The translations under genes were made by a program, and so were the position numbers. This document shows, piece after piece, positions 51,301 through 62,715 of a stretch of 64,000 bases of DNA; the first letter of the stretch is position 1; the number at the start of each line of letters is the position of its first letter. Under the pieces are notes generated by a model, which was given only the letters and a program-made list of their open reading frames with translations, was not told the DNA's origin and did not search any database. Origin of the DNA: Castellaniella sp049650445 (lineage in GTDB: Bacteria; Pseudomonadota; Gammaproteobacteria; Burkholderiales; Burkholderiaceae_B); NCBI RefSeq assembly GCF_049650445.1, contig NZ_JBASAD010000035.1, forward strand, positions 1 through 64,000, written 5' to 3'.

Positions 51301-54027
51301 GTGAAGCGTACGCTGTTCGTCGTGATCCTGCTGTTGCTCCTGGGCGTCGTCGCCGTGTTGGGCACCGAAGGCTATGATCGCTCCCGCAGCGAGGCGCGCC
51401 TCGTGGCCGACGTGCGTCGGCAGTTCGACGAGCACGCCGCCCGTCTGAAGGCCGATCTGCAGTCGTTGCAGAGTCTGAACGGGCGCCTGGCCGCCGCGCT
51501 GGCGGTCGCGCCCGGCGCCGAGGCCGGCCCGTTCCACGAGATCGCACCCGGCATGGTGCAGGCCCGGCCGGATATCCGCAGCATCGTCTTCGTTCGCAGA
51601 CTGCAGATCGAGCAGGTCTATCCAGTCGCCGGCAACGAACCCGTCATCGGCCTGGACTACAGCCTGCGGCCCCAGTTCATGGCCAAGATCTCCTACATGA
51701 TCAGGCACCGCGTACCCGTGATCGACGGGTCCACCCGCCTGGTGCAGACGGGGCGCGCGGGTCTGATCTTCCGGATGCCGATATTCGATGCGCCGGACGC
51801 GGCGGGCGCAGACGTCTATCGCGGCATGACGGCCTTGACGGTCGACCTGGAAAATACCTTGCACCGTGCCGGCCTGACCGGTCCGGCGGCGGTCTTCGAT
51901 CTGGCGATCCGCAGCCGCGAGGACGACCGGCCCGCCTACGGCCTGTTCGGCGACATGGGGCTGTTCGACCAGCCCCATGTCCTGGCGACGATCACGCTGC
52001 CGGACGGGGCCTGGGAACTGGCTGCGGTACCCAAGAGTCTGGCCTACGACCCCGCGCGCGCCTGGTTGATCCGGGGGGTGGGTGCCGTCGTGACGCTGCT
52101 CCTGCTGCTGGTGGTGCTGTATCGCCGCGGGATGTGCCGTCCCCGGTTGGGGGGGCGCATCGTCTGGGACGGGTTGGCGTCCCTGCGCACACTGCTGCTG
52201 GTCACCACCCTGGCACCCATGCCGCTGATGGTCGGCCTGGCAGGCTGGCTGGTGTTCACGGCCTCGATTCAGGCGGTCGAGGACCTGGAACGGCAGCAGG
52301 TCGATGAACTGGCCGATCAGCTCAGGGACAAGGTCGTCGATTTTTTCGAGGCGCCACGTGCGGCCGCGACTTTCAACGCCGGCCTGTTCAAGAGCGGACT
52401 GATCAGCCTGGACAGGCGGGCAGACCTGCTGCACAGTTTCCTGTTGCAATTACGTCAGCAACCGCTGCTGACGCTGCTGTCCATCGGTACGGCCGATGGC
52501 GGCTATCTGGCGGCGGGGCGCCCTCCGGCGGGTGCTGGACACAGCCTGCGGATCCTGCGGGCCGATCCGGGCGAGGGCGGGGCGCTGCACATCGACCGGG
52601 TGGATGACGACAATCGGCCCAGCACGTCCGCAGGGATCGGCAATCCGCATTACGACGCTCGTATCCGGCCCTGGTTCCAGGCCGCCCTGCAGGCTCACAG
52701 CCTGCGCTGGTATCAGGCCTATCACTATGCCATCCATGACCCGGGGGGGCTGTTCGAGGACATGGGCATGGGGATGTCGGTCGCCTTGCGCGACGAGGCC
52801 GGGCGCCTGGACGGGGTGCTGACGGCCGATGTGGCCCTGTCCCAGATCAGCCGCTTTCTGCGCGCGGAAACGGCCCGGATCGGCGGCATCGCCTTTCTGG
52901 CGGAATCGGATGGAGCCCTGCTGGCCAGTTCCGGCGGCGAACCGATCTACCACCTGGAGGGCGATCAGGTTCGTCGAGTGCGGGTGGACCAGAGCGGTAC
53001 GCCCGAAATCCGTCTGCTCGGCGCCCGTATCCTGCAATCGGAGCGGGGCACGGGCCGGCAGGCCCTGGAGTCCGAGGGGCGACGGTATCTGGCCCGCTGG
53101 CAGTCGATCCGGCTGCCGGACGGCCCCGTCCTGACGATTGCCCTGGCGCTGCCGGAAAGCCGCTACGCCCAACCGGCCGAACGGGCGCTGAATCGCATCG
53201 GCCTGTTGATCCTGGGCTTCTGGGTGGTGGGCGTTGCGGCCGCTCTGCTGGTGGCCTGGTGGCTGTCGCGCCCCCTGCTGTCCCTCAGCCGCTGGGCCGA
53301 AGACCTCGCCGATGACGTGGGGCGGTTCGGCCCCGCGGTTCGTAGCCCGGTGCGCGAGATCGTCGTCCTGGCGCGTGCGCTGGATCGCATGGCCGACCGG
53401 CAGCGCAGCCACGCAGAGGATCTGGAGCGCCAGGTGGCCGAGCGCACGCAGGCGCTCGTCGAGGCCAATCAGCGTCTGGTCGGTCTTTCGCTGACCGACA
53501 GCCTGACCGGGCTGGCGAATCGCCGCCATTTCGACGAGGTGCTGGCGCGGGAGAGCGATCGGTCTCGCCGGGACCGCCAGCCGATGAGCCTGCTGATGCT
53601 GGATGTGGACTGGTTCAAGTATTACAACGACCAGTACGGGCATCCAGCGGGCGACATCGTGTTGCGCCAGGTGGCCCGGGTGTTGCTCGATGCCGTGCGC
53701 CGTCCGGGGGATCTGGCGGCACGCTACGGCGGCGAGGAATTCGCCGTGATCCTGCCGGGTCTGGACATCGACGCGGCGCAGGGCATGGCGGAACGGATCC
53801 GGGAACGTATCGAGGCGCTGGCCATCACGCATGAGCGTGGTCTGTCGGGCCGGGTCACGATCAGCATCGGCGTGGCGGAATTGGATCTGGACGATGCTCA
53901 TGGGACCGGGGCCCTGGTCGGCCGGGCCGATGCGGCGCTTTACCGGGCCAAGGTCGGGGGCCGTAACCGCGTCGAGGCCGCCCGCACGAACGTGGTGGCA
54001 GACGGGGCCGGCCCGCCGCTCGCGTGA
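51301..54027 (+). CDS. Diguanylate cyclase with dCache sensor and HAMP domain
   Basis: A 908-residue enzyme of cyclic-di-GMP synthesis. An N-terminal helix (LFVVILLLLLGVVAVLG) is followed by an extracytoplasmic sensor. A second helix pair near residues 255-340 encloses another sensor of the dCache type, then a further helix, HAMP and coiled coil. The GGDEF domain has LDVDWFKYYNDQYGH and GGEEF at 810-814, with RPGD five residues before as an inhibitory site. Start is GTG at 51301, with GGAGG 6 bases upstream; ATG at 51253 is possible but less well placed. It is divergent from tctD. Confidence 0.9.
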   Translation: MKRTLFVVILLLLLGVVAVLGTEGYDRSRSEARLVADVRRQFDEHAARLKADLQSLQSLNGRLAAALAVAPGAEAGPFHEIAPGMVQARPDIRSIVFVRRLQIEQVYPVAGNEPVIGLDYSLRPQFMAKISYMIRHRVPVIDGSTRLVQTGRAGLIFRMPIFDAPDAAGADVYRGMTALTVDLENTLHRAGLTGPAAVFDLAIRSREDDRPAYGLFGDMGLFDQPHVLATITLPDGAWELAAVPKSLAYDPARAWLIRGVGAVVTLLLLLVVLYRRGMCRPRLGGRIVWDGLASLRTLLLVTTLAPMPLMVGLAGWLVFTASIQAVEDLERQQVDELADQLRDKVVDFFEAPRAAATFNAGLFKSGLISLDRRADLLHSFLLQLRQQPLLTLLSIGTADGGYLAAGRPPAGAGHSLRILRADPGEGGALHIDRVDDDNRPSTSAGIGNPHYDARIRPWFQAALQAHSLRWYQAYHYAIHDPGGLFEDMGMGMSVALRDEAGRLDGVLTADVALSQISRFLRAETARIGGIAFLAESDGALLASSGGEPIYHLEGDQVRRVRVDQSGTPEIRLLGARILQSERGTGRQALESEGRRYLARWQSIRLPDGPVLTIALALPESRYAQPAERALNRIGLLILGFWVVGVAAALLVAWWLSRPLLSLSRWAEDLADDVGRFGPAVRSPVREIVVLARALDRMADRQRSHAEDLERQVAERTQALVEANQRLVGLSLTDSLTGLANRRHFDEVLARESDRSRRDRQPMSLLMLDVDWFKYYNDQYGHPAGDIVLRQVARVLLDAVRRPGDLAARYGGEEFAVILPGLDIDAAQGMAERIRERIEALAITHERGLSGRVTISIGVAELDLDDAHGTGALVGRADAALYRAKVGGRNRVEAARTNVVADGAGPPLA

Positions 54028-54043
54028 AGGACTTGCAGGGCTG

Positions 54044-56932
<2,889 letters not shown>

Positions 56933-57051
56933 GCGTCCTGGGTGCCCGGACTCGCATGCGGCTTACCCAGAGGGATTCTGGGGGAGTTCAGGTTTTTCAA
57001 AGGCCAACTTGATACTATAACGCGCAGCTTCCCCCTCTTTTGGCTCTCTCC

Positions 57052-58248
57052 ATGTCCGCATCCTCCCGTCCGCGTTCGCCCGCGCTCCGGCTGACTCCCC
57101 TGGAAAGGCGCAGCAGCATCGCCCTGGCGACCTTGTTCGCCGCGCGAATGCTGGGTCTGTTCCTGCTGACGCCGATCTTCGCCGTGGCGGCGCGTACCCT
57201 GGCCGGGGGCGACGATCCGGCGCGGGTGGGGCTGGCCCTGGGGGCGTATGGCCTGACCCAGGCGATCATGCAGATCCCGCTGGGCATGGCGTCCGACCGT
57301 TATGGGCGCCGCCCCGTGATCGTGTTCGGCATGTTGCTGTTCGTGGTCGGCGGGGTGATCTGCGCCCTGACCGATGACGTGGACTGGGTGACGGTCGGGC
57401 GCGTGGTCCAGGGGCTGGGGGCCGTATCGGCCGCCATCACCGCCTGGATCGCCGACGCCACCCGCCCCGAAGTCCGTACGCGCGCCATGGCCATGGTGGG
57501 CGGCTCCATCGGCATTTCCTTCGCCCTGTCGCTGGTGCTCTCGCCTTTGCTGGTGGGCGAATTCGGCCTGTCGGGGCTGTTCTGGGCCATCAGCCTGTTA
57601 GGGTTCGTCTGTCTGCTGATCGCCATGTTCTTCGTGCCGGACGTGCCGCGCTCCGAGGCCGACATCGTCCAGGCCACGGCGCATGACGTGCTGGGTCACC
57701 GCGATCTGCTGCGTCTGAACTTTGGCGTCTTCTGCCTGCATTTCATCCTGATGTCGCTGTTCATGGTGGCGCCCGGTCTGCTCAGCCGCCTGGGGGGCTA
57801 CGATTCCGCCAGTCTGTGGCAGGTCTATCTGCCCGTGATCCTGGCGTCTTTCGTCCTGATGGTGCCGGCCGTCTTCTATACCGAAACGCGCAAGGCCCAC
57901 AAGCCTGCGCTCGAATGGGCGGTGCTGGGCCTGGCCGTGGTGCTGGGCGCGCTGCCCTGGCTGACGAATTCATTCTGGCTGGTGGTGGTGGCCTTCGTCC
58001 TCTTTTTCGTTGCCTTCAACATCCTGGAAGCCCTGCAGCCCTCGCTGGTGTCGCGCGTGGCGCCGCCCGCCTACAAGGGTCTGGCGCTGGGGTTCTACAA
58101 CACCGCCCAGTCCCTGGGCGTATTCGCCGGCGGCGTGCTGGGGGGCATTTTGGCACGCAGTGGCGGCACTTCCATGGTGTTCTGGACCGGCGCCATGCTG
58201 GCGGCGGTCTGGCTGTACACGGCGCGCGGGGCCAAGCCCGTGCGTTGA
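57052..58248 (+). CDS. MFS transporter
   Basis: A 398-residue major facilitator with 12 hydrophobic segments. The loop 2-3 signature is GMASDRYGRRPVIVFGM near residue 80 and the helix 5 motif is IGISFALSLVLSPLL. Substrate unknown; it resembles YajR-like drug/metabolite carriers but lacks an obvious C-terminal YAM domain. ATG at 57052 chosen; a TTG four codons earlier is unlikely. It sits between uvrA and ssb, a conserved order in betaproteobacteria. Confidence 0.9.
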   Translation: MSASSRPRSPALRLTPLERRSSIALATLFAARMLGLFLLTPIFAVAARTLAGGDDPARVGLALGAYGLTQAIMQIPLGMASDRYGRRPVIVFGMLLFVVGGVICALTDDVDWVTVGRVVQGLGAVSAAITAWIADATRPEVRTRAMAMVGGSIGISFALSLVLSPLLVGEFGLSGLFWAISLLGFVCLLIAMFFVPDVPRSEADIVQATAHDVLGHRDLLRLNFGVFCLHFILMSLFMVAPGLLSRLGGYDSASLWQVYLPVILASFVLMVPAVFYTETRKAHKPALEWAVLGLAVVLGALPWLTNSFWLVVVAFVLFFVAFNILEALQPSLVSRVAPPAYKGLALGFYNTAQSLGVFAGGVLGGILARSGGTSMVFWTGAMLAAVWLYTARGAKPVR

Positions 58249-58382
58249 TCTGTGGGCGGCCCCCGCTTGTAGTGGAAAACCCGCCTGGGCGATAATGATC
58301 ATTTGGCGCATTTCGATGCGGCATGTGCGATCATCGTCCCCGATAATGGCAGCCACATCGTTCAACTACAGGATTTTCCACC

Positions 58383-58868
58383 ATGGCCTCCGTCAACAAA
58401 GTCATCCTCGTCGGCAACCTGGGGCGCGACCCCGAAGTCCGCTACAGCCCGGACGGCGCCGCCATCTGCAACGTGTCCATCGCCACCACGTCCCAATGGA
58501 AGGACAAGGCTTCGGGCGAGCGCCGCGAAGAAACCGAATGGCACCGCGTGGTGTTCTACAACCGCCTGGCTGAAATCGCCGGCGAATACCTGAAGAAAGG
58601 CCGTTCGGTCTACGTCGAGGGTCGCCTGAAGACCCGCAAGTGGCAGGACAAGGAAAGCGGCGCTGATCGCTACAGCACCGAGATCGTCGCCGACCAGATG
58701 CAGATGCTGGGCGGTCGTGAAGGTGGCGAGATGGGCGGTGGTGACGCGGGCGGATTCTCCCAGCCGCCGGCCCGACGCGCGCCGCAACAGCAGCAATCGC
58801 GTCCCGCCGCCCCGGCGACGGCTCCGGCCAGCAACCTGGGCGATATGGACGACGACATTCCGTTCTGA
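58383..58868 (+). CDS. ssb: Single-stranded DNA-binding protein
   Basis: A tetrameric OB-fold protein of 161 residues that protects single-stranded DNA in replication and repair. The family start MASVNKVILVGNLGRDPEVRY is intact. A Gly/Gln/Ala-rich linker leads to the acidic tip DDDIPF that recruits partner proteins. It is followed by a Rho-independent terminator. Confidence 0.98.
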   Translation: MASVNKVILVGNLGRDPEVRYSPDGAAICNVSIATTSQWKDKASGERREETEWHRVVFYNRLAEIAGEYLKKGRSVYVEGRLKTRKWQDKESGADRYSTEIVADQMQMLGGREGGEMGGGDAGGFSQPPARRAPQQQQSRPAAPATAPASNLGDMDDDIPF

Positions 58869-58910
58869 GATACACCTGAGACCAGAATGTAAAGTATTGC
58901 CTTGAGACCC

Positions 58911-58942
58911 CCGCGCTGCGCCATCGGTGCGGACGGTTTTTT
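58911..58942 (+). terminator. Rho-independent terminator after ssb
   Basis: CTGCGCC and GGTGCGG pair over a 3-base loop, extended by CCG/CGG, and are followed by six T. Confidence 0.75.
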
Positions 58943-59010
58943 CTTGCGATAGATCAAGGAGGGCCGTGGAATAGAAGAAGAAACTCTGAGGAGACTTCTG
59001 GAGATTCGAT

Positions 59011-59796
59011 ATGGGCAGGCTCATTTTCTTTTTTGCGGTGTTGCTTGGGATGCAGCCCTATGCCTGGGCTCAGATCGGCCAGCAAGTGACCGACATTCCC
59101 ACGAGGCCCGGGGTCACACAGCGAATACTCGTGCTCTCGCCGCCCGACCCGAAGGCTGCGGTGATACTGTTCCCGGGCGGCCATGGCGGCTTGCAGGTTA
59201 CCGGGAACGGTTCCATGAAATGGGGGGACGATAACTTTCTCGTCCGGACGCGGCGGACGTTCGCGGATCGAGGGCTCCTGGTCGCGGTCCTCGACGCTCC
59301 ATCAGACCGGCAGGCTCCGCCTTTTCTTGCGGGTTTTCGACAGACACCAGCGCACGCCGCTGATGTCAAAGCCACCATCGCGTGGATACGCGGCATCGCA
59401 AAGATTCCCATCTGGCTCGTCGGAACCAGCCGTGGCACTCAGTCAGTCGCCTACCTGGCCACCAAGCTGACCGGCCCCGAAGGCCCGGATGGGATCGTTC
59501 TCACCGCGACGATCCTCACGGACGACAAGTCGCAGCCCGTGCCGTCCCTGCCGCTGGAGGATATCCGCGTGCCCGTGCTGGTGGTGCATCATGAGAAAGA
59601 TGGCTGTAGGTACTGCGCTTTCGACAAAGTTCCGGCCTTGATGGCTCGGTTTGGCAATGCGCCCGAGAGCCGGATGTTGCCCTTCAGGGGCGGCGTGAGC
59701 ACAGGGGATCCGTGCAAGGCCCACGCCTATCATGGGTTCAATGGCCTCGAACAGGATGTCGTTCAACAAATCACCGCCTGGATTCTTGCGAGGTAG
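59011..59796 (+). CDS. Exported alpha/beta hydrolase-like protein
   Basis: A 261-residue protein with a signal peptide (MGRLIFFFAVLLGMQPYAWA). The nucleophile elbow is GTSRGT with Ser near residue 146, preceded by LFPGGHGG, which can supply the oxyanion loop. Likely acid and base are the Asp in HHEKDGC and the His in AYHGFNG. Cysteines in DGCRYC and GDPC could form a disulphide. I do not know its substrate. The text reads less GC-biased than the surrounding genes, and the gene sits alone between ssb and the patatin gene, so transfer is possible. Confidence 0.75.
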   Translation: MGRLIFFFAVLLGMQPYAWAQIGQQVTDIPTRPGVTQRILVLSPPDPKAAVILFPGGHGGLQVTGNGSMKWGDDNFLVRTRRTFADRGLLVAVLDAPSDRQAPPFLAGFRQTPAHAADVKATIAWIRGIAKIPIWLVGTSRGTQSVAYLATKLTGPEGPDGIVLTATILTDDKSQPVPSLPLEDIRVPVLVVHHEKDGCRYCAFDKVPALMARFGNAPESRMLPFRGGVSTGDPCKAHAYHGFNGLEQDVVQQITAWILAR

Positions 59797-59982
59797 CAGG
59801 GCTCGGGGGTCGGGGCGGTCGACACACAGCGCCAGCCACGCCGAGGCAAACATCAACAACCTCAACGTCATGCCGGTTGGCTTGGCGGCGTGCCGCAATT
59901 TGACGGCTGGACGTGCTTACAACAAGTGCTCTATGGGCAGCAAAGACAAAGCGCCGACATACAAGCGCTTCCAGAAGGTGAT

Positions 59983-60002
59983 GTTGTGTACACAACTTTT
60001 TT
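59983..60002 (+). promoter_or_regulatory. Perfect palindrome upstream of patatin gene
   Basis: GTTGTGTACACAAC (59983-59996) is a perfect 14-bp palindrome followed by six T, ending 4 bases before the patatin ATG. It could be an operator or a short terminator hairpin for the hydrolase gene upstream (5-bp stem, 4-base loop). Confidence 0.45.
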
Positions 60003-60005
60003 AGA

Positions 60006-60932
60006 ATGAGCACATCCCGCCCTCGGATTGGACTGGCTCTCGGCAGCGGCTCGGCGCGTGGCTGGTCGCACATCGGCGTCATCCGCATCCTGGAGTCGGC
60101 CGGCATTGCACCGGACATCGTGTGCGGGACGTCGATCGGCGCGCTGGTTGGCGCGGCCTACGCGGACGGGCAACTGGAAAAGCTCGAGACCTGGGTGCGG
60201 GGGCTGACCTGGCAGAGTGTCGTGGGCCTGCTGGATTTCACCGTCAGCGGCGGACTGATCCCTGGCGAGAGGCTGTTTTCCTTTCTGCGTTCGCATCTGG
60301 ACGACAAGACGATCGACAGCCTGCCCAAGGCCTACGGGGCGGTCGCCACTGAACTGGTTTCGGGGCGCGAGGTCTGGCTGCGCGAGGGTTCCATCATCGA
60401 TGCTGTACGTGCCTCCGCCGCCCTGCCGGGCCTGTTCACGCCTGCGCGGCGCGAGGGCCGTCTGCTGGTCGACGGCGCCCTGGTGAATCCGGTGCCCGTA
60501 TCCCTGTGCCGCGCGATGGGGGCGGACCTCGTCATCGCAGTGGATCTGAATGCCGACTTGATCGGGCGGCATTCCGAAGTGGAAGCGCCGCCGGCGGAAC
60601 CCAAGGCGTCCGGGACGCCACCATCCGGCGCGCTCGTCTCGATGCTGAGCAGGCTGCCACTGGGCTTCGGTGGCAGCAAGGGCGGCGCGCCGGATGCGCC
60701 GCCCGGCATGCCGTCGATCTTCGATGTACTGGGCATGAGCTTGAACATCATGCAGGTGCGCATTACGCGCAGCCGCCTCGCGGGGGAGCCGGCGGATGTG
60801 CTGATCCGGCCTCGGCTGGCGGATTTCGCCCTGATGGACTATCACCGCGCCGCCGCCGCGATCGATGAGGGCGAACAGGCTGCGCGACGGGCGCTGCCGG
60901 AACTGCGGCATGTGGTCGGCAAGGCTCCGTAA
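60006..60932 (+). CDS. Patatin-like phospholipase (RssA-like)
   Basis: A 308-residue patatin-fold lipid acyl hydrolase. The oxyanion stretch GSGSARGWSHIGV lies near residue 13, the nucleophile is Ser in GTSIGA near 43, and the dyad Asp is in DGALVNPVP near 158. No signal peptide is present, so it should act in the cytosol or on the inner membrane face. The insertion after residue 200 is Pro/Gly-rich. No ribosome-binding site is visible: a T-run lies where it should be. Confidence 0.9.
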   Translation: MSTSRPRIGLALGSGSARGWSHIGVIRILESAGIAPDIVCGTSIGALVGAAYADGQLEKLETWVRGLTWQSVVGLLDFTVSGGLIPGERLFSFLRSHLDDKTIDSLPKAYGAVATELVSGREVWLREGSIIDAVRASAALPGLFTPARREGRLLVDGALVNPVPVSLCRAMGADLVIAVDLNADLIGRHSEVEAPPAEPKASGTPPSGALVSMLSRLPLGFGGSKGGAPDAPPGMPSIFDVLGMSLNIMQVRITRSRLAGEPADVLIRPRLADFALMDYHRAAAAIDEGEQAARRALPELRHVVGKAP

Positions 60933-61046
60933 GCTTCCGGGCGCCGCAGTTCCGACAGCGCCCGCGTCCGGTAGCGATCGGTTACGACCGCTCCGTCCGC
61001 TTCTCTTTAGCATGTTGTTTTTCCCTATCGAGCGAAGGCGGGCACC

Positions 61047-62168
61047 GTGAATGCGATTGCGGGTGTGCGTATCCGGGGCCCCTTGGCGGGTGCGGGAGTT
61101 GAGAGCCTGTCGGCCTGGCTGTCCGACGATCGCTGGGCCGGCGCCGTCGAGGAAACACATGGGATCGACGCCCTCGGCGCGTATCGGGACCTGCGCCTGG
61201 CCCGGGACGCAGCGCGGCGCTGGATGCCTGACGGCGACACGACGCAGATCGCGCAAACCCTGGCGCTGGACCCGGACGCGCACGACGCCGATCTGGAAAA
61301 AGAGATCTTCGTCGCCTTGCTGTGCTCGCCGCTGCAGTTCGAGTTCCCGAGCGCGGGCGAACTGGCCGCCGCTGTGCGTGTGCGTCGCCGCATCGTCCAG
61401 GCGGCCCGGCGTACCGTGCTGGCCTTCGACACCGAACAGGCCGAGCGGCCCGAATGCTGGTCCTGGACCGAGGCGACCGGTTTCGTTCTGAAGCCCGGCT
61501 ACGAACTGATCCCTTCGCTGGAGCGCACCCTCTGGCCGGATCTGTCGGGCCAACTGTTTTCCTTTTCATGTTATCGGGCGACGGAATATGTGCTCTTGCT
61601 GGCTTTGGCCCAGGAACTGGCCGAGAGCCACCCTGCCGCGCTCGGGGCGCTGCAGTGCCAATGGCGCACGAAGGCGATCCAGTCGGGCGCCTTCCACGAC
61701 GTGTTCCTGCGGGAATACGGATCGCTGCAGGCGCCGCTGCCGCCCCGCTATTACGTCCCGGGCGACCGGCTGTGGTTCCGCAATCCGGACGCCGCTTCGG
61801 CCGAGGTCGAGGGCTACGAGGGGTCCTGGGTGTTCTATCTGGGATCGGGCCGGTTCACGAACTTCTGGAAACCCGGACAACCCTATACCCTGGTGTCGAA
61901 GTGCGTGGAGCTCTACCACTGGCGCGACGGCCTGCGCCGGGACGGCACCCGCCCGTGGATCGATGAGACGGTGGTCGAGGCCCGGGTGGCCGAGTCTCTG
62001 GCTGATCCGGCGGTGACGGCCCGCATCCTGGCGCGCATGATGCGCCTGCGCGATCCGGGCGGCGTGTATGCCGAGGGCGGCTGCATCGACGCTTCGCGCG
62101 AGGCGCTGCGCAGCCTGTTGTCCGGCACCTGGGACCTGGGGTTGCCCAGTCTGGCCGCCACGGCCTGA
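61047..62168 (+). CDS. Tgl-like protein-glutamine gamma-glutamyltransferase homologue
   Basis: A 373-residue protein that aligns by eye with Bacillus Tgl, the spore-coat transglutaminase (245 residues). Matching segments are SPLQFEFPSAGEL (94-106) with TPVQFDYHSIAEL; GFVLKPGYEL (145-153); FSFSCYRATEY (171-181) with the catalytic FEC region; and PGDRLWFRNP (238-247) with LGDCLYFKNP. Cys175 aligns with Tgl Cys116. Glu115 and Glu187 of Tgl align with Ser174 and Ser260 here, so activity may differ. About 90 extra N-terminal residues are present. Start is GTG at 61047. It converges on the DUF1854 gene with 1 base between their ends. Confidence 0.7.
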   Translation: MNAIAGVRIRGPLAGAGVESLSAWLSDDRWAGAVEETHGIDALGAYRDLRLARDAARRWMPDGDTTQIAQTLALDPDAHDADLEKEIFVALLCSPLQFEFPSAGELAAAVRVRRRIVQAARRTVLAFDTEQAERPECWSWTEATGFVLKPGYELIPSLERTLWPDLSGQLFSFSCYRATEYVLLLALAQELAESHPAALGALQCQWRTKAIQSGAFHDVFLREYGSLQAPLPPRYYVPGDRLWFRNPDAASAEVEGYEGSWVFYLGSGRFTNFWKPGQPYTLVSKCVELYHWRDGLRRDGTRPWIDETVVEARVAESLADPAVTARILARMMRLRDPGGVYAEGGCIDASREALRSLLSGTWDLGLPSLAATA

Positions 62169-62169
62169 A

Positions 62170-62715
62170 CTACAGGAAGTGATCCAGAATCCGGCGGCTG
62201 GTCTTGTCCAGCGCCGCCATGTCGCGCACCAGGAACTGCACGCCGTGGGCGTCGGCAATCAGCAGGGCGCCGGCCGGCAGGCGGCGGATGTCTTCTTCGG
62301 CCCTCAGCGTCAGGCGGGTCGGCCCCCGGTCCGTGTCCACGTCCCAGTGGCTGGGCGTTGCCCAGGTCGAGGCGTGGCGGATACGCAGGATTTCCGGCCG
62401 GAATTCCCGCTGGGCCAGTTCTTCCTCCACCAGGCGGCCTGTGTCGGGCGGTAGCGCGTCCAGGTGTTCGATCCAGGCCAGTTCCTGCCCCTGGGCACTG
62501 ACCAGGGCGATGCTCTCGTCCGGCGCATTGATGGGAAAACTGCGCACCGGTGTCACCGTCGTGTCGGGATGTCCGGGGCGGACCAGGACCAGCCGGCCGA
62601 AGGTGTCGCGTACCAGCGACCAGTCGGGGCGGAAGGGGGCCTGGGCGCTCGCGCCTGGATGCGCGGGGTGGTCGTCGGTCCGCGCCAGTGCGGGTCGAGC
62701 AGGATCAGGACGCAT
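62170..62715 (-). CDS. DUF1854 protein of ABC-exporter/cyanophycin-linked type
   Basis: A 181-residue soluble DUF1854 protein with no signal peptide. The family stretch runs from ESIALVSAQGQELAWIEHLDAL to EEELAQREFRPEILRI. In Burkholderiales, DUF1854 genes of this sort are annotated as cyanophycin-metabolism-associated together with a paired ABC transporter; the molecular role is unknown. ATG at 62715 has GAGG 6 bases upstream and overlaps the ABC gene by 11 bases, so the two are co-translated. An ATG seven codons earlier is possible. Confidence 0.8.
   Translation of the reverse strand: MRPDPARPALARTDDHPAHPGASAQAPFRPDWSLVRDTFGRLVLVRPGHPDTTVTPVRSFPINAPDESIALVSAQGQELAWIEHLDALPPDTGRLVEEELAQREFRPEILRIRHASTWATPSHWDVDTDRGPTRLTLRAEEDIRRLPAGALLIADAHGVQFLVRDMAALDKTSRRILDHFL

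Noticed and set aside
56933..57051. LexA (SOS) box for uvrA
   Set aside because: No CTGT-N8-ACAG-like sequence found by eye in the gap.
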